Position numbers and translations under genes: made by a program. The notes beneath the pieces are model-generated. The model was not told where the DNA came from. It saw only the letters and a list, made by a program, of their open reading frames with translations, and did not search any database. A DNA stretch of 60,000 nt from Polytrichum commune (lineage: Eukaryota; Streptophyta; Polytrichopsida; Polytrichales; Polytrichaceae). The stretch covers positions 9,674,001 through 9,734,000 of the forward strand of contig OX485804.1 in the NCBI GenBank assembly GCA_950295325.1, in the 5' to 3' direction. This document shows, in pieces, positions 45,903-58,585 of the stretch. Every line of letters starts with the position of its first letter. Within the stretch, counting starts at the first letter, position 1.

Positions 45903-46419
45903 GGGCATCTGTAGTGGATCTAGGTAAAGCTCACTGCAAACCAAAACCTATCTTTTGACTGACCTAAAATTAGAAACTGAAATTACCATCATTAGAAGCA
46001 CACCTAAATAAACGTGAGATATTTCTCAAGAAAAAAGAATTGTAAAAATTTGACGTAGGTGAAATCCCTCATTGAAAACACCACATTTTCAAAATTTAGA
46101 GGGAGTGCACCAAATCTTGCTTAAAAATGGAAAGATCCTCCCACACTCCCTCTAAATGTCAAAAATTTGGAGGGAGTGTGGGAGGATCTTTCCATTTTAA
46201 AGCAAGATTTGGTGTACTCCCTCTAAATTTTGAAAATGTGGTGTTTTCAATGAGGGATTTCACCTACGTCAAATTTTTACAATTCTTTTTTCTTGAGAAA
46301 TATCTCACGTTTATTTAGGTGTGCTTCTAATGATGGTAATTTCAGTTTCTAATTTTAGGTCAGTCAAAAGATAGGTTTTGGTTTGCAGTGAGCTTTACCT
46401 AGATCCACTACAGATGCCC
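45903..46419. mobile_element. Near-perfect hairpin miniature element (Tourist/PIF-Harbinger type), 517 bp
   Basis: The whole element is an inverted repeat. Arms of about 255 bp (45903-46157 and about 46165-46419) start GGGCATCTGTAGTGGATC and differ at only a handful of bases. The loop is about 7 nt around 46161. TTA flanks both sides (45900-45902, 46420-46422), which with the GGGCATC end fits a Tourist-like Harbinger miniature. A transcript would form one long duplex. Apparent open frames here (46127-46318) are by-products of the palindrome. Confidence 0.9.
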
Positions 46420-46422
46420 TTA

Positions 46423-48469
46423 ACAACTAACTCGGAACTTTCCTTCATATACTATCTTAAGTAGGCTATCCTTTAATGTGCTAACAATAGAAGTCGACAG
46501 GGATCTGCCTCCCTTAGGCACATATTATAGTACATGCTTGAGGGTGGGTAAAGTACGGGATACCTTACACATACAGTATGCATTGATTTATACCACATAT
46601 TCCGGCCATTCTAACTAACTTTAGATAAGGCCCACTCATCCAAAGTTGACCGGGTCCATTTAGCCGCTCACTAGGGTAGTAGGGTCATGTAATGCCGACA
46701 TAGATGAGATTTTTTGTTATTTTTAGGCGAATAGAGTTAAGGTTTATGTTGTGGCGGTGGCTGCTTGTGATTGATCAACTTTGTAAGAGTTTTGACAATT
46801 GTCGCAGCCATGCATTAGCATTAAGATGGGCGGTTAGGGGTTAATCTATAGATCGACGATGTGTAAACCCTGACTTTACTGCTTTGACATTTGTTGTGAT
46901 GTTTGTATTCATGAGAAGAGTATATGATTTATCTTGCATCCGTCTTAGAGTTTGTTTATTTTACAAGAAAAGTAATTTCAGTGCTATCACTCCTCCTAAA
47001 CAAATACAAACTCCCTTGTTTTTATCGGTTATGGGTGCCTTGACCTTCGATGCCGGCAAACAAGTGTCCATGTAGATTATTGGATCCTCTTCATGTGTGG
47101 TATGAAACACCAAATTTTCTGACGTGTCAATGACCACACGGTGTGTCTATCTGGTTGTTTTGACAAACCATGTGGTCGATTTAACAATCACCTAAATTTC
47201 AAACTTGTTTTTAAAAGACAATGGAATGCGTCTTCAAATTTCACTCACTACGTACTCTACACGCAATAGTGAACACAATTTGAAAGACTTAAGTTATGCG
47301 TTGTTTCAAGTAATCAACAAACATGCACTTCTGATAACCTTGATAACCAAATCACAGGACGTCCGATTCTCAATATGGTTTTGAATGATGCTTCATTGTA
47401 GATTGGTTGGTGCAACACAAGGTCATGTTGTGTAAATCCAATCCAATCCAATCCAATTGGTAGAACTTGAAGAACATGAAAAATGAACCGAATACATAAA
47501 ACCCACATTTACCTCAAACTAAGTGCCAAGTAATGGGGCTAGGTTTTTACTAAACCACATGCACAAGGGTTATAAGTTATTAAGCCTACATAACATAAGA
47601 TAAGTTAGAGCCAAAGAAGTTGAACTCTCTCTCTCGTGTACTTATGTGTACTTCCCAATACAGACACCACATGATCTCGGCCGGGGATTTGTGGCACTCA
47701 AGTAAAGTCATCCGGTAACAAAAATCGGATGAGTCCATCAAGAAGCTCGGATGGAGCTTACTTTAGTAAAACGCCTCCGAGTTGGCATGTAACTCCTATT
47801 TTCTCCCTCATAGCTATTGTGAACTACTAGCTATTTTGTAAATATCAATTAGTTGGCAAGGGGCAACAATGCCCCTTGGATGCTCTAAGCCTATTTTCTA
47901 ACCTCCCATGAGTTGTTTCCAAGGCCATGATGTGGCTTTGACTTCCACATGGTTATTTTGATAAATGTCGCAAGATATCAACGTGTGCAACATATCATTA
48001 TGATGTGTTGTCATAGATATTTTTTGTTTGTTCATAACTCATTTATTTTGCACAGGTGTGATTGCTCAAACATTTATGATATGTCAAAATAATATATAAC
48101 AACTTATGGTAAATTAGTAAACTCAAAAATAGATTAAAAATACAATAATTAATTAATTAACATATAATACAATTTATTTGAAATTTATTAATATACACCA
48201 TGTGATTTTAAAGATAATACAATATGTGATGAGGATAAAATATTACAATATTTCAGATAGGCTATAATCAAAAACTTATGATTTTTTGAGTATACCCCAT
48301 CCATAACGTTGTCCCACAAGTCTAATTCCAAATAACATACCATTTATTTATACCTCATATTATATTAACTAAAAAAAATAAAAATAAAAATAAAAATTGT
48401 TGTATGTTTTATATTCTAAGTTCATTGTTTCATTTTGGTCATCTTATGAACACTTGCACTAATCTATCA
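46423..48469. other. Intergenic, no gene seen
   Basis: AT-rich. The stretch 47250-47540 resembles 56470-56670 (cgattctcaat..., gatgcttcatt.ta, ...gttgtgtaaatc.aatcca, gaacatgaaaa), an unclassified dispersed repeat. A short A-rich simple repeat lies at about 48370-48400. Confidence 0.45.
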
Positions 48470-48852
48470 TTAGGATGACAAAGATAATTTTAAATGATAA
48501 GTCACAAAATTATAACCTCAATGTTAATGAGGATTTTGTAATGTTTTTGACCTCCAAGTTAATTACATGCTTCATTGATGGTTTCACGTCCGGAATGAAA
48601 TCCCAATCAATTGCTTATTTACTAATTGGAAGTGCACATATATATTGGATTTTAGACCTTGAAGTGAAGTGCACTCAATATGGGATTTGTAGTCAAGCGG
48701 CCTTCAAGAATGCAAGGGCAATGTTTTTTTTGGAAGTTGGGCAAGATGGGCAACGATTTTCGATTAGGTTCAAAAATTTCTTTAGAAGGTTGCCCTAGCC
48801 CAAATTTGACACCCCCGAAAGTTCGTGAGGGGGGTATTTAATGTCCGCCCAT
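48470..48852 (+). repeat. Solitary Mutator-like terminal repeat (relic)
   Basis: Matches the right arm of the foldback element at 48961-50156, from aggatgacaaaga through cctcaatgttaatgaggatt, gtagtcaagcggccttcaag and gcaagggcaat, to the terminus ttaatgtccgcc. It is more diverged than the two arms are from each other. No partner arm of its own is seen. Confidence 0.8.
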
Positions 48853-48951
48853 ATTAATTTCTTTAAAATAACCGGACTAGTAATGATAGGTTGGCAACGC
48901 ATGATGCACCCACTTGTTTCTATATGAGGCATTTTTATTTTATCTACCCCC

Positions 48952-48960
48952 CTTTGTATT
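48952..48960 (+). repeat. 9-bp target site duplication, left (CTTTGTATT)
   Basis: CTTTGTATT directly precedes the element start at 48961 and recurs exactly at 50157-50165 after its end. Confidence 0.9.
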
Positions 48961-50156
48961 GGCGGACATTAAGTTCGCCTGTACAAACTATGGGGGTGTC
49001 AGATCCGGGCAGGGGCAGCCTCCAGGGTAATTTTTGAACCCGACCGAAAATTGTTGTCCGCCCTGCCCTACTTCGAAAAAAATATTGCCCTTGCATTCTT
49101 GAAGGCCGCTTGACTACAAATCCCATATTGAGTGCACTTCGCCTTCAAGGTCTAAAATCCAATATTATATATATGTGCACTTCCAATTAGTAAACAAGCA
49201 ATTTATTGGGATTTCATTCCGGAAATGAAACCATCAATGAAGCACGTAATTAACTTGGAGGTGAAATAAAATTACAAAATCCTCATTAACATTGAGGTTA
49301 TAATTTTTACGACTTACCATTTGAAATTGTCTTTTGTCATTCTAAAATGACATTTAAATTTAGTGTACTGATTTAGTATGTATATTTTATAATATTTTAG
49401 TAACGTTGCTTAGTTTCACAAGTATTCATACACATGTAATTAATTAATTTAATTACTGGAAATAAATAAATAAATAAATAAATTACTGAAATGAATGACT
49501 GGAATGAATTGGTTCATTTAATTACTGGAATTAATTAGATTTAATTCCAGTAATTAAAATTTATAATTAATTAGTCTTACTTAATTTGGTAATCATGCTT
49601 TTCTGATTTATTTGGGCTTAACTAGGATTAATCCACATTAATTAGACTTAATGACATTAAATCACACTTAATTGGTTTGAATGTGTATGAATACTTGTGA
49701 AAGTAGGCAGTGTTACTAAAATATTATAAAGTATACATACTAAATCAGCACACTAAATTTAAGTGTCATTTTAGAATGACAAAAGACAATTTCAAATGGT
49801 AAGTCGTAAAAATTATAACCTCAATGTTAATGAGGATTTTGTAATTTTATTTCACCTCCAAGTTAATTACGTGCTTCATTGATGGTTTCATTTCCGGAAT
49901 GAAATCCCAATGAATTGCTTGTTTACTAATTGGAAGTGCACATATATATAATATTGGATTTTAGACCTTGAAGGCGAAGTGCACTCAATATGGGATTTGT
50001 AGTCAAGCGGCCTTCAAGAATGCAAGGGCAATATTTTTTTCAAAGTTGGGCGGGGCGGGCAATAGTTTTCGGTCGGGTTCATAAATTTTCCTAGAGGCTG
50101 CCCCCGCCCGGATCTGACACCCCTGAAAGTTCGTATGGAGGAACTTAATGTCCGCC
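48961..50156. mobile_element. Foldback Mutator-like element (non-autonomous MULE), 1.2 kb
   Basis: Two inverted arms of about 470 bp (about 48961-49440 and 49685-50156) begin GGCGGACATTAAG. They share, inverted, gtagtcaagcggccttcaag, gtttactaattggaagtgca, ttccggaatgaaat and cctcaatgttaatgaggatt. The central 240 bp are AT-rich with an (aaat)n run. Exact 9-bp duplications CTTTGTATT lie at 48952-48960 and 50157-50165. Long terminal inverted repeats with a 9-bp duplication are the Mutator signature. There is no transposase. A related solitary arm lies just upstream at 48470-48852. Confidence 0.92.
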
Positions 50157-50361
50157 CTTTGTATTATTGCCTTAAGTATTAGATTAGACTATGATTATTT
50201 AGAACTACTAGAACTTGGTATTTTTGAAACCCTTGAGACAAGGAGCCGACAATGTGAGGTAGTGTCTAAAGTGGTTCATCTCATCCGCAAAGATGAATGA
50301 ACTCTCACTAATGAAAATACATGAGTGCCACGAATCCCCGGCCCCTGATCTCCCAACAGTA

Positions 50362-50958
50362 CACTCTAAACTCCGTAGTATCACACCTTTGGCAACCAAA
50401 GTGCACGTGATATTACGGAGTTTTGCAATGTTAACATGGATGTGTGATATTATAGAATTAGTGTAGCATGTGACATTATGGAATAACACAAAGGAGATTT
50501 GAGGGCAATTTGACATCGTTCTCCCGTCACCTACGCTAGTGTGGTCCACTCCACTTGGCCTTCTCGGACGATGTGGCAGACGCATGCACCAACATTCAAC
50601 AAGTGGCATAAGAGGAACAAGAAGAATAAGCATAAGAATAAGAAGGTGACACTCCACATGTTGACACATGGCACAATGCGAGGGTGTGGGTTGATTTCTT
50701 TGATGGTTTGCATTAATGACAAGTTTCATGATATGAGAAATGTGACAATAAGGAGTAAGTTTTGAACTACGAGCACATAAAACAAAAGCCCCGCTTTAGT
50801 TAGCGGGCACAAGATTGGCAGCGTTACTTGATTTAAGAGAAAGAGAAATAAGTTGATTTTAGAAGTGCTTCTTAACAAGGAACCCTCCGTTGCCTAGGGT
50901 TTTGGGATATTAGAGAGTGTGTGGCATTATGGAGGTTGATATTAACAAGTTTAGGGTG
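50362..50958. mobile_element. TA-flanked miniature element, family T1, 597 bp
   Basis: Left end CACTCTAAACTCCGTAGTAT, right end inverted (gatattaacaagtttagggtg). TA on each side (50360-50361, 50959-50960). A shorter copy at 54538 shares the ends and most of the interior (agaattagtgtagcatgtga, gttgacacatggcacaatgc). The long minus-strand frame across it is not coding, since the second copy does not keep it. Confidence 0.8.
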
Positions 50959-51221
50959 TATGTATTCCACCCCCAATATTTTGGGTACGTGACAAACTGT
51001 AGGGGAAGCCACACACGTTCAAAAATGACAATTTCAAATTTTAGTTTGGTAAGCCAAGGTAAAAGAATTTGGCTTTGACATGTGTCTAGTTTTGAGAAGT
51101 TTGATTTCAAGGTTGGTCTGCCATTGTTTTTTTTGGGTTAAAACCATCCATTTTCACCAAATTCAAGCCACTCTTTATGGCCACATCAACTTAATTTCAT
51201 TGTTTTCCGTATATATACCCT

Positions 51222-51590
51222 AGAGAAAATGATGAGGAATGCAAGTTGTTTCATAATTTTATTCCTTGTAAATAGTTAGTTACGGTTTCCCAAAGAGGCA
51301 AGTAAGTCAAACCCATGCTTGTACGGTAGAGTCTCCCTATGTGAGCATCAATAATTTGCCATACAAATTCACACAAAACGGTTGAGTCAATAGCACCCAA
51401 AAGTGATCGTAAGTGGCGTGAAACAACTCTTGTTTGACCAATCAGTGCATCTCACCTATCATTGCATCCTATTCATGCCATGACTTTTACTATTAGCCAC
51501 TAAGGGGCCACACAAGACTCGTTCTACCCCTAGTCTTGTGCACCAATAGTGGTCATTCACCGTTTTTGGTTTTTCTACCTTAGTTTTTGG
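51222..51590 (+). repeat. Direct repeat, copy 1 (about 350 bp)
   Basis: Matches 52062-52390 in the same order: atgatgaggaatgcaagttg, aaagaggcaagtaagtcaaa, gagcatca, ccaatcattgcatcc-like text and gtcttgtgcaccaatagtgg, then tcaccgttt. Diverged, so an old duplication about 840 bp apart. A Stowaway later inserted between the copies. Confidence 0.85.
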
Positions 51591-51669
51591 AGTGGTTGAA
51601 TCTCCATCAATCGAGGCAACAACACAAGTTTGACTCAAAGCCGACAATTTCAAGCCCAGGATTGAATTA

Positions 51670-51953
51670 CTCCCTCAGTCCCAAAATGATTGTCCTACCT
51701 CCTGGATTTATTTGTCCCAAAATGATTGTCCGGTTTCTCTACCCGGCCATAAATTTTAAGCTCAAAGTCAAATATTTTTGTGCCAAACTTTCTATATCAA
51801 GAAGTCTTTCAACATCGCAACTTCCGGGGGCATTTCGGAGTAGTTGATGCTTTCTATTCTAAGAGTCATACTTATAACTACTCAGTCAATGGTCAGCGGG
51901 CCTTAATCTTGCCAAAGTTAAGAACACGGACAATCATTTTGGGACGCAAGGAG
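51670..51953. mobile_element. Stowaway miniature element, 284 bp
   Basis: CTCCCTCAGTCCCAAAATGA at the left, complementary tcattttgggacgcaaggag at the right, TA on both sides (51668-51669, 51954-51955). The interior matches the copy at 12625-12911 in opposite orientation (ccgggggcattt against aatgccccccg). An additional copy of the tcccaaaatgattgtcc phrase occurs just inside the left end. Confidence 0.93.
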
Positions 51954-52061
51954 TACGATGTTGCAATAAGGTAGATATACGGAAAACGGTGGGAATAAGT
52001 TGTTTTGGCTAGAGCGAGTGGCTTGAAATTTTGTGCAATATTTCTTAAAAGATAGAGAAGA

Positions 52062-52390
52062 GGAAATGATGAGGAATGCAAGTTGTTTTGTAATTTTATT
52101 GCTTGTAAATAATTAGTTACATTTTTTTCAAAGAGGCAAGTAAGTCAAACCCCCTATTTGTACACTAGAGTCTACCCAATTTGAGCATCACCATATCTTA
52201 CACTGCATACAAATGCACCCAAAAGAAATTACAAGTAGTGTGAACCAACACTTATCCAACCAATCATTGCATCCTTTTTTGGGCCATCACTTTTCCAATT
52301 AACCATTTCGGGTCCACACAAGAATCATTCGACCCGTAGTCTTGTGCACCAATAGTGGTCAATCACCGTTTTATATTTTTTCTACCTTAT
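52062..52390 (+). repeat. Direct repeat, copy 2
   Basis: Second copy of the segment at 51222-51590. Confidence 0.85.
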
Positions 52391-52734
52391 GCATGCTTTG
52401 ACGGAGTTGCTTACATTGTGCTCAAACTATTGGTGCTCCATAGCTTAATTTAGAACAAAGTTGGAAGTTACAAATGTTGGGTGGGGAAGAGTACCATGTG
52501 TCACAATGAGCTTAAAACCCTAAACCTTAAACTCTCTTTTTCAAAGTAAAACATAATCTAGAACCTCACATAGTTTTGAAGAGCCAGGGATAGACACCCG
52601 CCTCTTTGAGTTGGCCTCCATCACTATCACCAAGGTATAAGGGATTGGCAGAGAAGCTCGAGATGGTTCAAATTCACTCTACAGTAGATCTCAAGGGTCT
52701 GGGGGCCTTAGGGACCAAAGAAATTTAAATGGGT

Positions 52735-53101
52735 GGAATTATCTATACAACATCCTACATGACATCAAGTAGACAATGTTTCACAATCTACCAAATATTA
52801 CGTCATGACCATTGAATTGAGGTGGGCCTAACACAAAACTAGGGGCTATGGCAAGCATTTAAATTGCCATTGCCTCCTAGACTATTACATTAGCGTGGTC
52901 AAGTCATGGACCACCTAAAATATGGATTGTCCATAAATATGTTGTGGTCCCTCAACATGGTGCACTTTCACTAAAGATGGAAAACCTATCAATTGCAAAA
53001 TTGGAAATTTATTTGCCATGGTATGGCGCCTGGGATGATTTTCAAGGGCCCTTAGATTTTTCATGGTTATGGCTCTTGGTCCATGTATAGTGAAATGGCC
53101 C
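52735..53101. mobile_element. Diverged fragment of family H1 (copy F)
   Basis: Shares the H1 interior: cctacatgacatcaagtaga.., gtgggcctaacacaaaacta and tttttcatggttatggctct. It has a degraded right end gtatagtgaaatggccc. The left end is not recognisable. An old, decayed copy. Confidence 0.55.
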
Positions 53102-54537
53102 TGGGCATCATTGTCCTTTTTTTGAAATAACAAAGCCCCATACCATGTCCACACTAAGGTAGATGGGTCTTAAGTGGCTCGTTTTCTTCATCAAACCCTT
53201 ATATTTGATTGGTATGTGGTTCAATGGGGATCAAAGAGCAAACATCATAAAGACATGTGTTCAATTATCAATGACAATACTATAGGGCTCTCGGGAAGGT
53301 GAGAAATTGCTAGAAATTTAAATTTTAATGATAAACAAATTTGTTAATTATTGTTATTTTTGTACAAATGATATGCATTGTAATTGGTTATGAGCTCGAG
53401 GAAGCCCAATATATGACGTGCTAAGGGTAATGTAAATGATTGGTTTGGTTGTGGTAAGATGACATGGAGGTCCTTTGAGTGAGCCTAGAATGTGACATTA
53501 TTGCTTAACATGAGATTGTTAAAATTTTCTTACGTAGTAATGTATAGTCTTGAAGGCACCTAAGGTAGAGGGAGCTTAAACCGACACTTTAAGCTATTGC
53601 ACATACATGTGGCTATGTGGCTGAACATATATTCATATAGCCTTTGGACTAAACATAGGTGTAAAGAAATCAATACATTTTTTTCTAGTCTCCATTGAAT
53701 ATTTGATGAATATTCAGAGTCAAAACCACTAGCTTCCTTAAACCAATTCATAGGCTCTATGTATGATGACCTTGCATATGATGAGGATCCCCACCTTCAT
53801 TGCCTAGAATAAACACAAGATTGCCTAGAACCAACACAACATAGTTGGGTACTAGACTCAACCTACATCAACGCCCAACTAGTAACGGTGCGCAAAGCCA
53901 CATGGCCACCTCCATGATCCCACCCGGTCAATATTCAAGATTGAAGCCCTCACATGAGTTTATTATGAAGGGCTCTCAAATTTCAGCCCTTCAATTCAAG
54001 GGCTCGTCAAATCCAAGACATCAATCCAAGAATATAGAAATGAAGTACAAAACTCATATTAAAACTTGTACATGCATTATAAGGTACATGTTTCTAGTAC
54101 AATGTGAAGAATTAAGAATCAACCATCTAACTCCATTTCTTGTAGTGACAGTGCCCTACGCTTGTTGGTTCTTGTGGTGGGCAGATTACATTGAAAACTT
54201 CAAGTGACATCTTCATTTTCAATTTGGGGTTGCGTTTTCGAGGGTTACTTTGAGAGAGGTATATTTTGAAGGGCCAAATCATGTTTGAAGGGCATTGAAG
54301 ACTTTGATCTTGAACACTGCACCTGATTCACTTGAAAACTGCCACCTTGCATCCTAGGAACCAACACTCTTGCATCCTAGGAACCGACCCCTTTGTGCTT
54401 TGTGGGCCTACCTCCTTGGCTTTGTGAATAGAATGGCTAAAATAGGCATTGACAAGCCACCCTAATCCCACCTTGAACCAACCCGAGATAGAGTAGAGCC
54501 CGTTACCTACCCTACATGGAGGTAGTGGAGGCCACTA
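53102..54537. other. Intergenic, no gene seen
   Basis: AT-rich; the only longer frame (53845-54207, plus) has no recognisable domain. Confidence 0.45.
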
Positions 54538-54918
54538 CACTCTAAATTCCGTAGTATCATACCCATGGCAACCAAAGTGCATGTGATATTATGGAGTTTT
54601 GTAGTGCTAACGTGGATGCGTGATACTATAGAATTAGTGTAGCATGTGACATTATGGAATAACACAAAGTGCAACATTTTAATGTTGATGATTTCACCTA
54701 CGCTAGTGTGGTCCACTCCACATGTTGACACATGGCACAATGCGAGGGTGTGGGTTGACTTCTTTAGTGGTTTGCATTAATGACAAATTTCATGATATAA
54801 GGATAAGAAATGTGACAATAAGGAGTGAGATTTGAACTACAAACATCCGTTCCCTAAGGTTTTGGGATTAAAGAGAGTGTGTGACATTATGAAGGTTGAT
54901 ATTACGGAGTTTAGGGTG
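54538..54918. mobile_element. Family T1 miniature element, 381 bp
   Basis: CACTCTAAATTCCGTAGTAT at the left, gatattacggagtttagggtg at the right, TA on both sides (54536-54537, 54919-54920). Collinear with 50362-50958 but lacking about 200 bp. Confidence 0.8.
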
Positions 54919-54920
54919 TA

Positions 54921-56975
54921 TGAGGTGGCGGCACTAATGCCACCTAAAATCGTCACTCCGTGGGTCCAGGCACTCTTACACCGTGGGGAATGGCTCAAGG
55001 TCGTAGAGTGTTGGCATGGTTTAGGGTTTAAGGTGGGGTGTTGGTTTTAGCACCCTCTACCTTACATTACACGACCCATATGGTAGACATGCACACACAC
55101 ATTGTTATTTGTAGCTTTGGTGTAATTCCATTACTAGGATTTTTCAAACATTTTTTGCAAAGCTCAATTATTTGATTTTTAGTATTGTTTTTATTTATCA
55201 CTTTGAATCCCCCAACATTTGTTGACTATTTTTAAGGAAATCTAAAGAATGTTGTTGAAAGCATTACCTTTTGTGGTGCTTTGATGATTGTAATTCATGT
55301 TGTAGAGAGTTGTTTAAGAACAATTATAAGTTGATAGCTCTTTTATACGGCCTCCAACCCCCTACCAAACACCCTTATAGATTTAGGTTTAAGATTGTTA
55401 AATTTCTTAATTAATATTCTACCATCACCTCTTAGAGGGCCACAAATACCAATTTAAATCAAATTTACAAAGGATTGGCTATCAAAATAATCATCTAGAA
55501 AATAATCATGTGACAACACTGAAACCACATTCACTACCTTTATGGCCCCAACTATTATGTAAGGTCTAATTTTTCCAACCAAGAAATTGTTGATTTTTTG
55601 GAGATTGAATATGACAATTTTGCACATGTGTTTTTATTCAAGAGCCCTTTGCAACGTCCAAATTGGCATACATCTTCAATCAACAATGTTTATGCTTACT
55701 AACGTGCGTATAATGACATTTTAGTTTAATGTTTACATGTCCCAATTACTCTTTGCATTTTTTAGGTGTGCTATGTTTATACAATATTTAATTAGACATT
55801 CAAGTAATGTAAATTCCAATAACACTCACCATTTTACCATGCAATTTCTAGTAATGTGAGAAGTACTCGATAATATTGAAGCAAGAGATGTTTTCTAGTT
55901 TGTGGTCCATGAAATACACAAAACCTCATTTATTCCACAATTCCACGGAGCTCAGGATTTTAAATCTCCACTTAGTGTCACAAACCTACATCTTCATGCA
56001 CTCTCTAAGTGGTTGCCGTGTTCATCAATCAACCGAGGTTATTTATCTATTTAATATAGTACTTAAACAAAGTAAGCTCAATCTAAAACACGCACACGCA
56101 CACGCACACACACCAAGTTGACAAGTTCTTCGTTATGCTCTACTATATAGCCAACACCTACTTTGTAAACACAAGGAATTTGCCTACCTATTGGTAGCTC
56201 ATTTATAAGACTGACACAACATTCTTGAGCAAGTTCAAATGAAACTTTTAATTATGATTATAATTTAACATAAAATAATTTGAATGTTTTACTCGAGCAA
56301 CTTTAAAGAATTCTTGGGTAGCCCCCAAAATAAAATATTTTTCTTGTGTAGTCTTAAAGTATTTTTCCAGGTTGCCCACAAAATGAAGGTAGGCCTATAT
56401 ATATACCTATAAATCAAAAAATAGGCGTGGAGGGTCCGCTCATATGAACATGAATTAATGTCACTCCTACGTATCCAAATACAAAGTCAACAAACATGCG
56501 CATCCAATAACCACAACTACATCAAGGAAGGTCCGATTTTCAATCCAGTATTTGCACATGCTTCATTATTGATTTGCTAATGCAACAAAAATTTAGTTGT
56601 GTAAATCTAATCCATTGAAGTTGGAAAACATGAAAAGCGAACCAATTGACACCCACATACCTCAGGGCCGGTCATTGGTCTTGGACAAAAGGAGGAGTCT
56701 CCCTTGACAGGGGAAAGTGCACCTCTTTATGAAATTCACTGCTACCATTTGGGAATCTGTGTCCTATCATAATAACTTCAATGAATGCAACGTACCGGAG
56801 TTTCACCAAAGCATGCAAAAGAAGTCTGACTCCTACCCAGATGGATACTCTCCCATTGATGTGACCCAGTTGTAGGTCCTAGTGTGGGCATGGTATCAAT
56901 TCATTTCATGCATCGGGTGTTGTTGTTCTAAAGTCGGGGTTGCCATATTGGCAAAAGAAGACAACATATAGGTTT
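54921..56975. other. Intergenic, no gene seen
   Basis: AT-rich. Contains a short (CACACG)n-like run at about 56090-56112 and, at 56470-56670, the partner of the repeat at 47250-47540. Confidence 0.45.
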
Positions 56976-57382
56976 AAGGTAGGGGTGGCAATTTCCGTGC
57001 GGGTCCTAAAGTCGACCCCTATGTCGGAAGCACCTTTTTAGGTGCTTTTACTTGGGTTTACAAAGCACCTATCAAGGTGCTTTTACCGTTCACAGCGCTG
57101 CCAACATTTCATTGGCTGTCAGCGGTCGGTTTAATGCTGCCAGAGGTCGGTTTTAGAAATCCACCCTGTGGATATACCACGTACCCTATGTGCGAGTGTT
57201 GGTCACTCTACAAGGTTTCCTTTAAAATTTTGTAGGAAATCATAAACATGTTGGAAAATTTTGATTTTTTCATAGTTGCTCTTGCACTAGCTTTGCGGAG
57301 CGCACAAAATTTATAAAAAAATAGTTTCAGCATCCCAACTAGGCACATATGAAATTTGGACGGAAATTGCCACCCCTACCTT
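56976..57382. mobile_element. Miniature element of family G1, 407 bp
   Basis: Terminal inverted repeats AAGGTAGGGGTGGCAATTTC, in inverted orientation relative to 18318-18704 and collinear with it throughout (aaagcacct..aaggtgctttta, ccaccctgtggatataccac). It is about 20 bp longer. Flanking bases show no clear duplication. Confidence 0.85.
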
Positions 57383-57615
57383 ATAAGAGATGACTTTACA
57401 ACCAACTCCTAGAGCAAAGAGCACACGCAATTTGGCTGTCAACTTTACGGTCTTCCCGTGCCTCGGAGAAAGCAATGTTTTGATTCGCAAATGTTGGTCA
57501 TTTTGAGTCCACATATCAAGCTTACGTATCATATGGAGAGAAGAAGATGGTTTGAGTCACATATCACTCTTTTTCACACTTCAGGAATGAAGAAAAACGG
57601 AACAAAAATGAACTA

Positions 57616-57863
57616 CACTAAATATGATAGGTATTTAGTGTCACTTACTATTTGGATTTACACAACGCTATATCTTATTCCGATCGATTTTTCACTATTA
57701 TTATATTTTTTCTTATTTGAAACCAAGTAAAGCTGTTCATGTTCTATAATGTTCACACTATCAATTTAACATTTGTTGGTAAAATATGAGATATAGAGTA
57801 AACATATATAGCATTGCATGATTCCAAATAGTGAGTAACACTAAACATCTGCGATATTTAGTG
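57616..57863. mobile_element. Family M1 miniature element, uninterrupted, 248 bp
   Basis: Left end cactaaatatgataggtatt then tagtgtcacttactatttgg. Right end ccaaatagtgagtaacacta then aacatctgcgatatttagtg. Matches 16669-16886 and the two interrupted copies. Confidence 0.8.
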
Positions 57864-58585
57864 AAGTGTACGTCGCTCCATGTGGCGACATGAGCAACAC
57901 TCCATACGTCTCTTTGAATTCGAATATCTTTTTTAGTAATATCATCCTCGCTAGTAAATAGAGAATCGGACTGCATGCTCAAAATATGATCACCATTCTA
58001 AGCTCAACAATGAGCAAAATCAAGGGAGTGGGATGGGAGCATTTGAAGAGCACGAGGAGGTCCTCACTTTGGTGATGTCGAATGAAAGATATTCATACGA
58101 GTTCCGAAAATGAGAAGGAAAGTGCCTCGGTTTGGAGTTACTAACCTACCTTCTTGTGCTAATCGTGTGTTCCATATCATAAGAGAAAGTGGGGGAGAAT
58201 TTCGGGACATGATCGGTCGAGATCCTAGTGTTGTTTCCAAGTCCAACTGGTTTGCATTTCTTTGGAAAGGAATCAAACTCGAGGCTTAGGGGCTTACCGG
58301 CCCCACTACATGCCCTTAAATTTCGGTGGTGGCAGCGATTGGTTGGGTGCAACTGCCTTAATGGGTACCACATAGGCGGGAGATAAGAACAATGTGGCTT
58401 TGAAAAGTGGAGTGCTTCCTCACGATGAACTGCCGTTGGTTTTCCCATGGAAGTTTGTGTGGTGCTAAACTGCCGGTAGTGTGATACATGACCATTGACA
58501 AAGTGATGAGATGTAAACATTTGCTTTGAAAAGTTGCCGGAACTATAGTCCACATCATGGAACCCCAATTGCCATAATGTGGTAA
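57864..58585. other. Intergenic with an unassigned open frame
   Basis: The minus-strand frame 58146-58568 (140 codons, histidine- and serine-rich) has no family I recognise. The segment 58192-58290 (gacatgatcggtcgagatcc, tagtgtt, caagtccaactggttt) recurs diverged at 59545-59640, so repeated noncoding DNA is the simpler reading. Confidence 0.35.

Noticed and set aside
46127-46318. Open frames across the hairpin element
   Set aside because: They arise from the palindrome and have no protein signature.
50208-50729. Minus-strand frame of 173 codons
   Set aside because: It runs across a miniature element and its flank; the related copy at 54538-54918 does not preserve the frame.
58146-58568. Minus-strand frame of 140 codons that looked like a transcription-factor tail
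   Set aside because: No recognisable domain, and part of it (58192-58290) is a dispersed repeat seen again near 59545.
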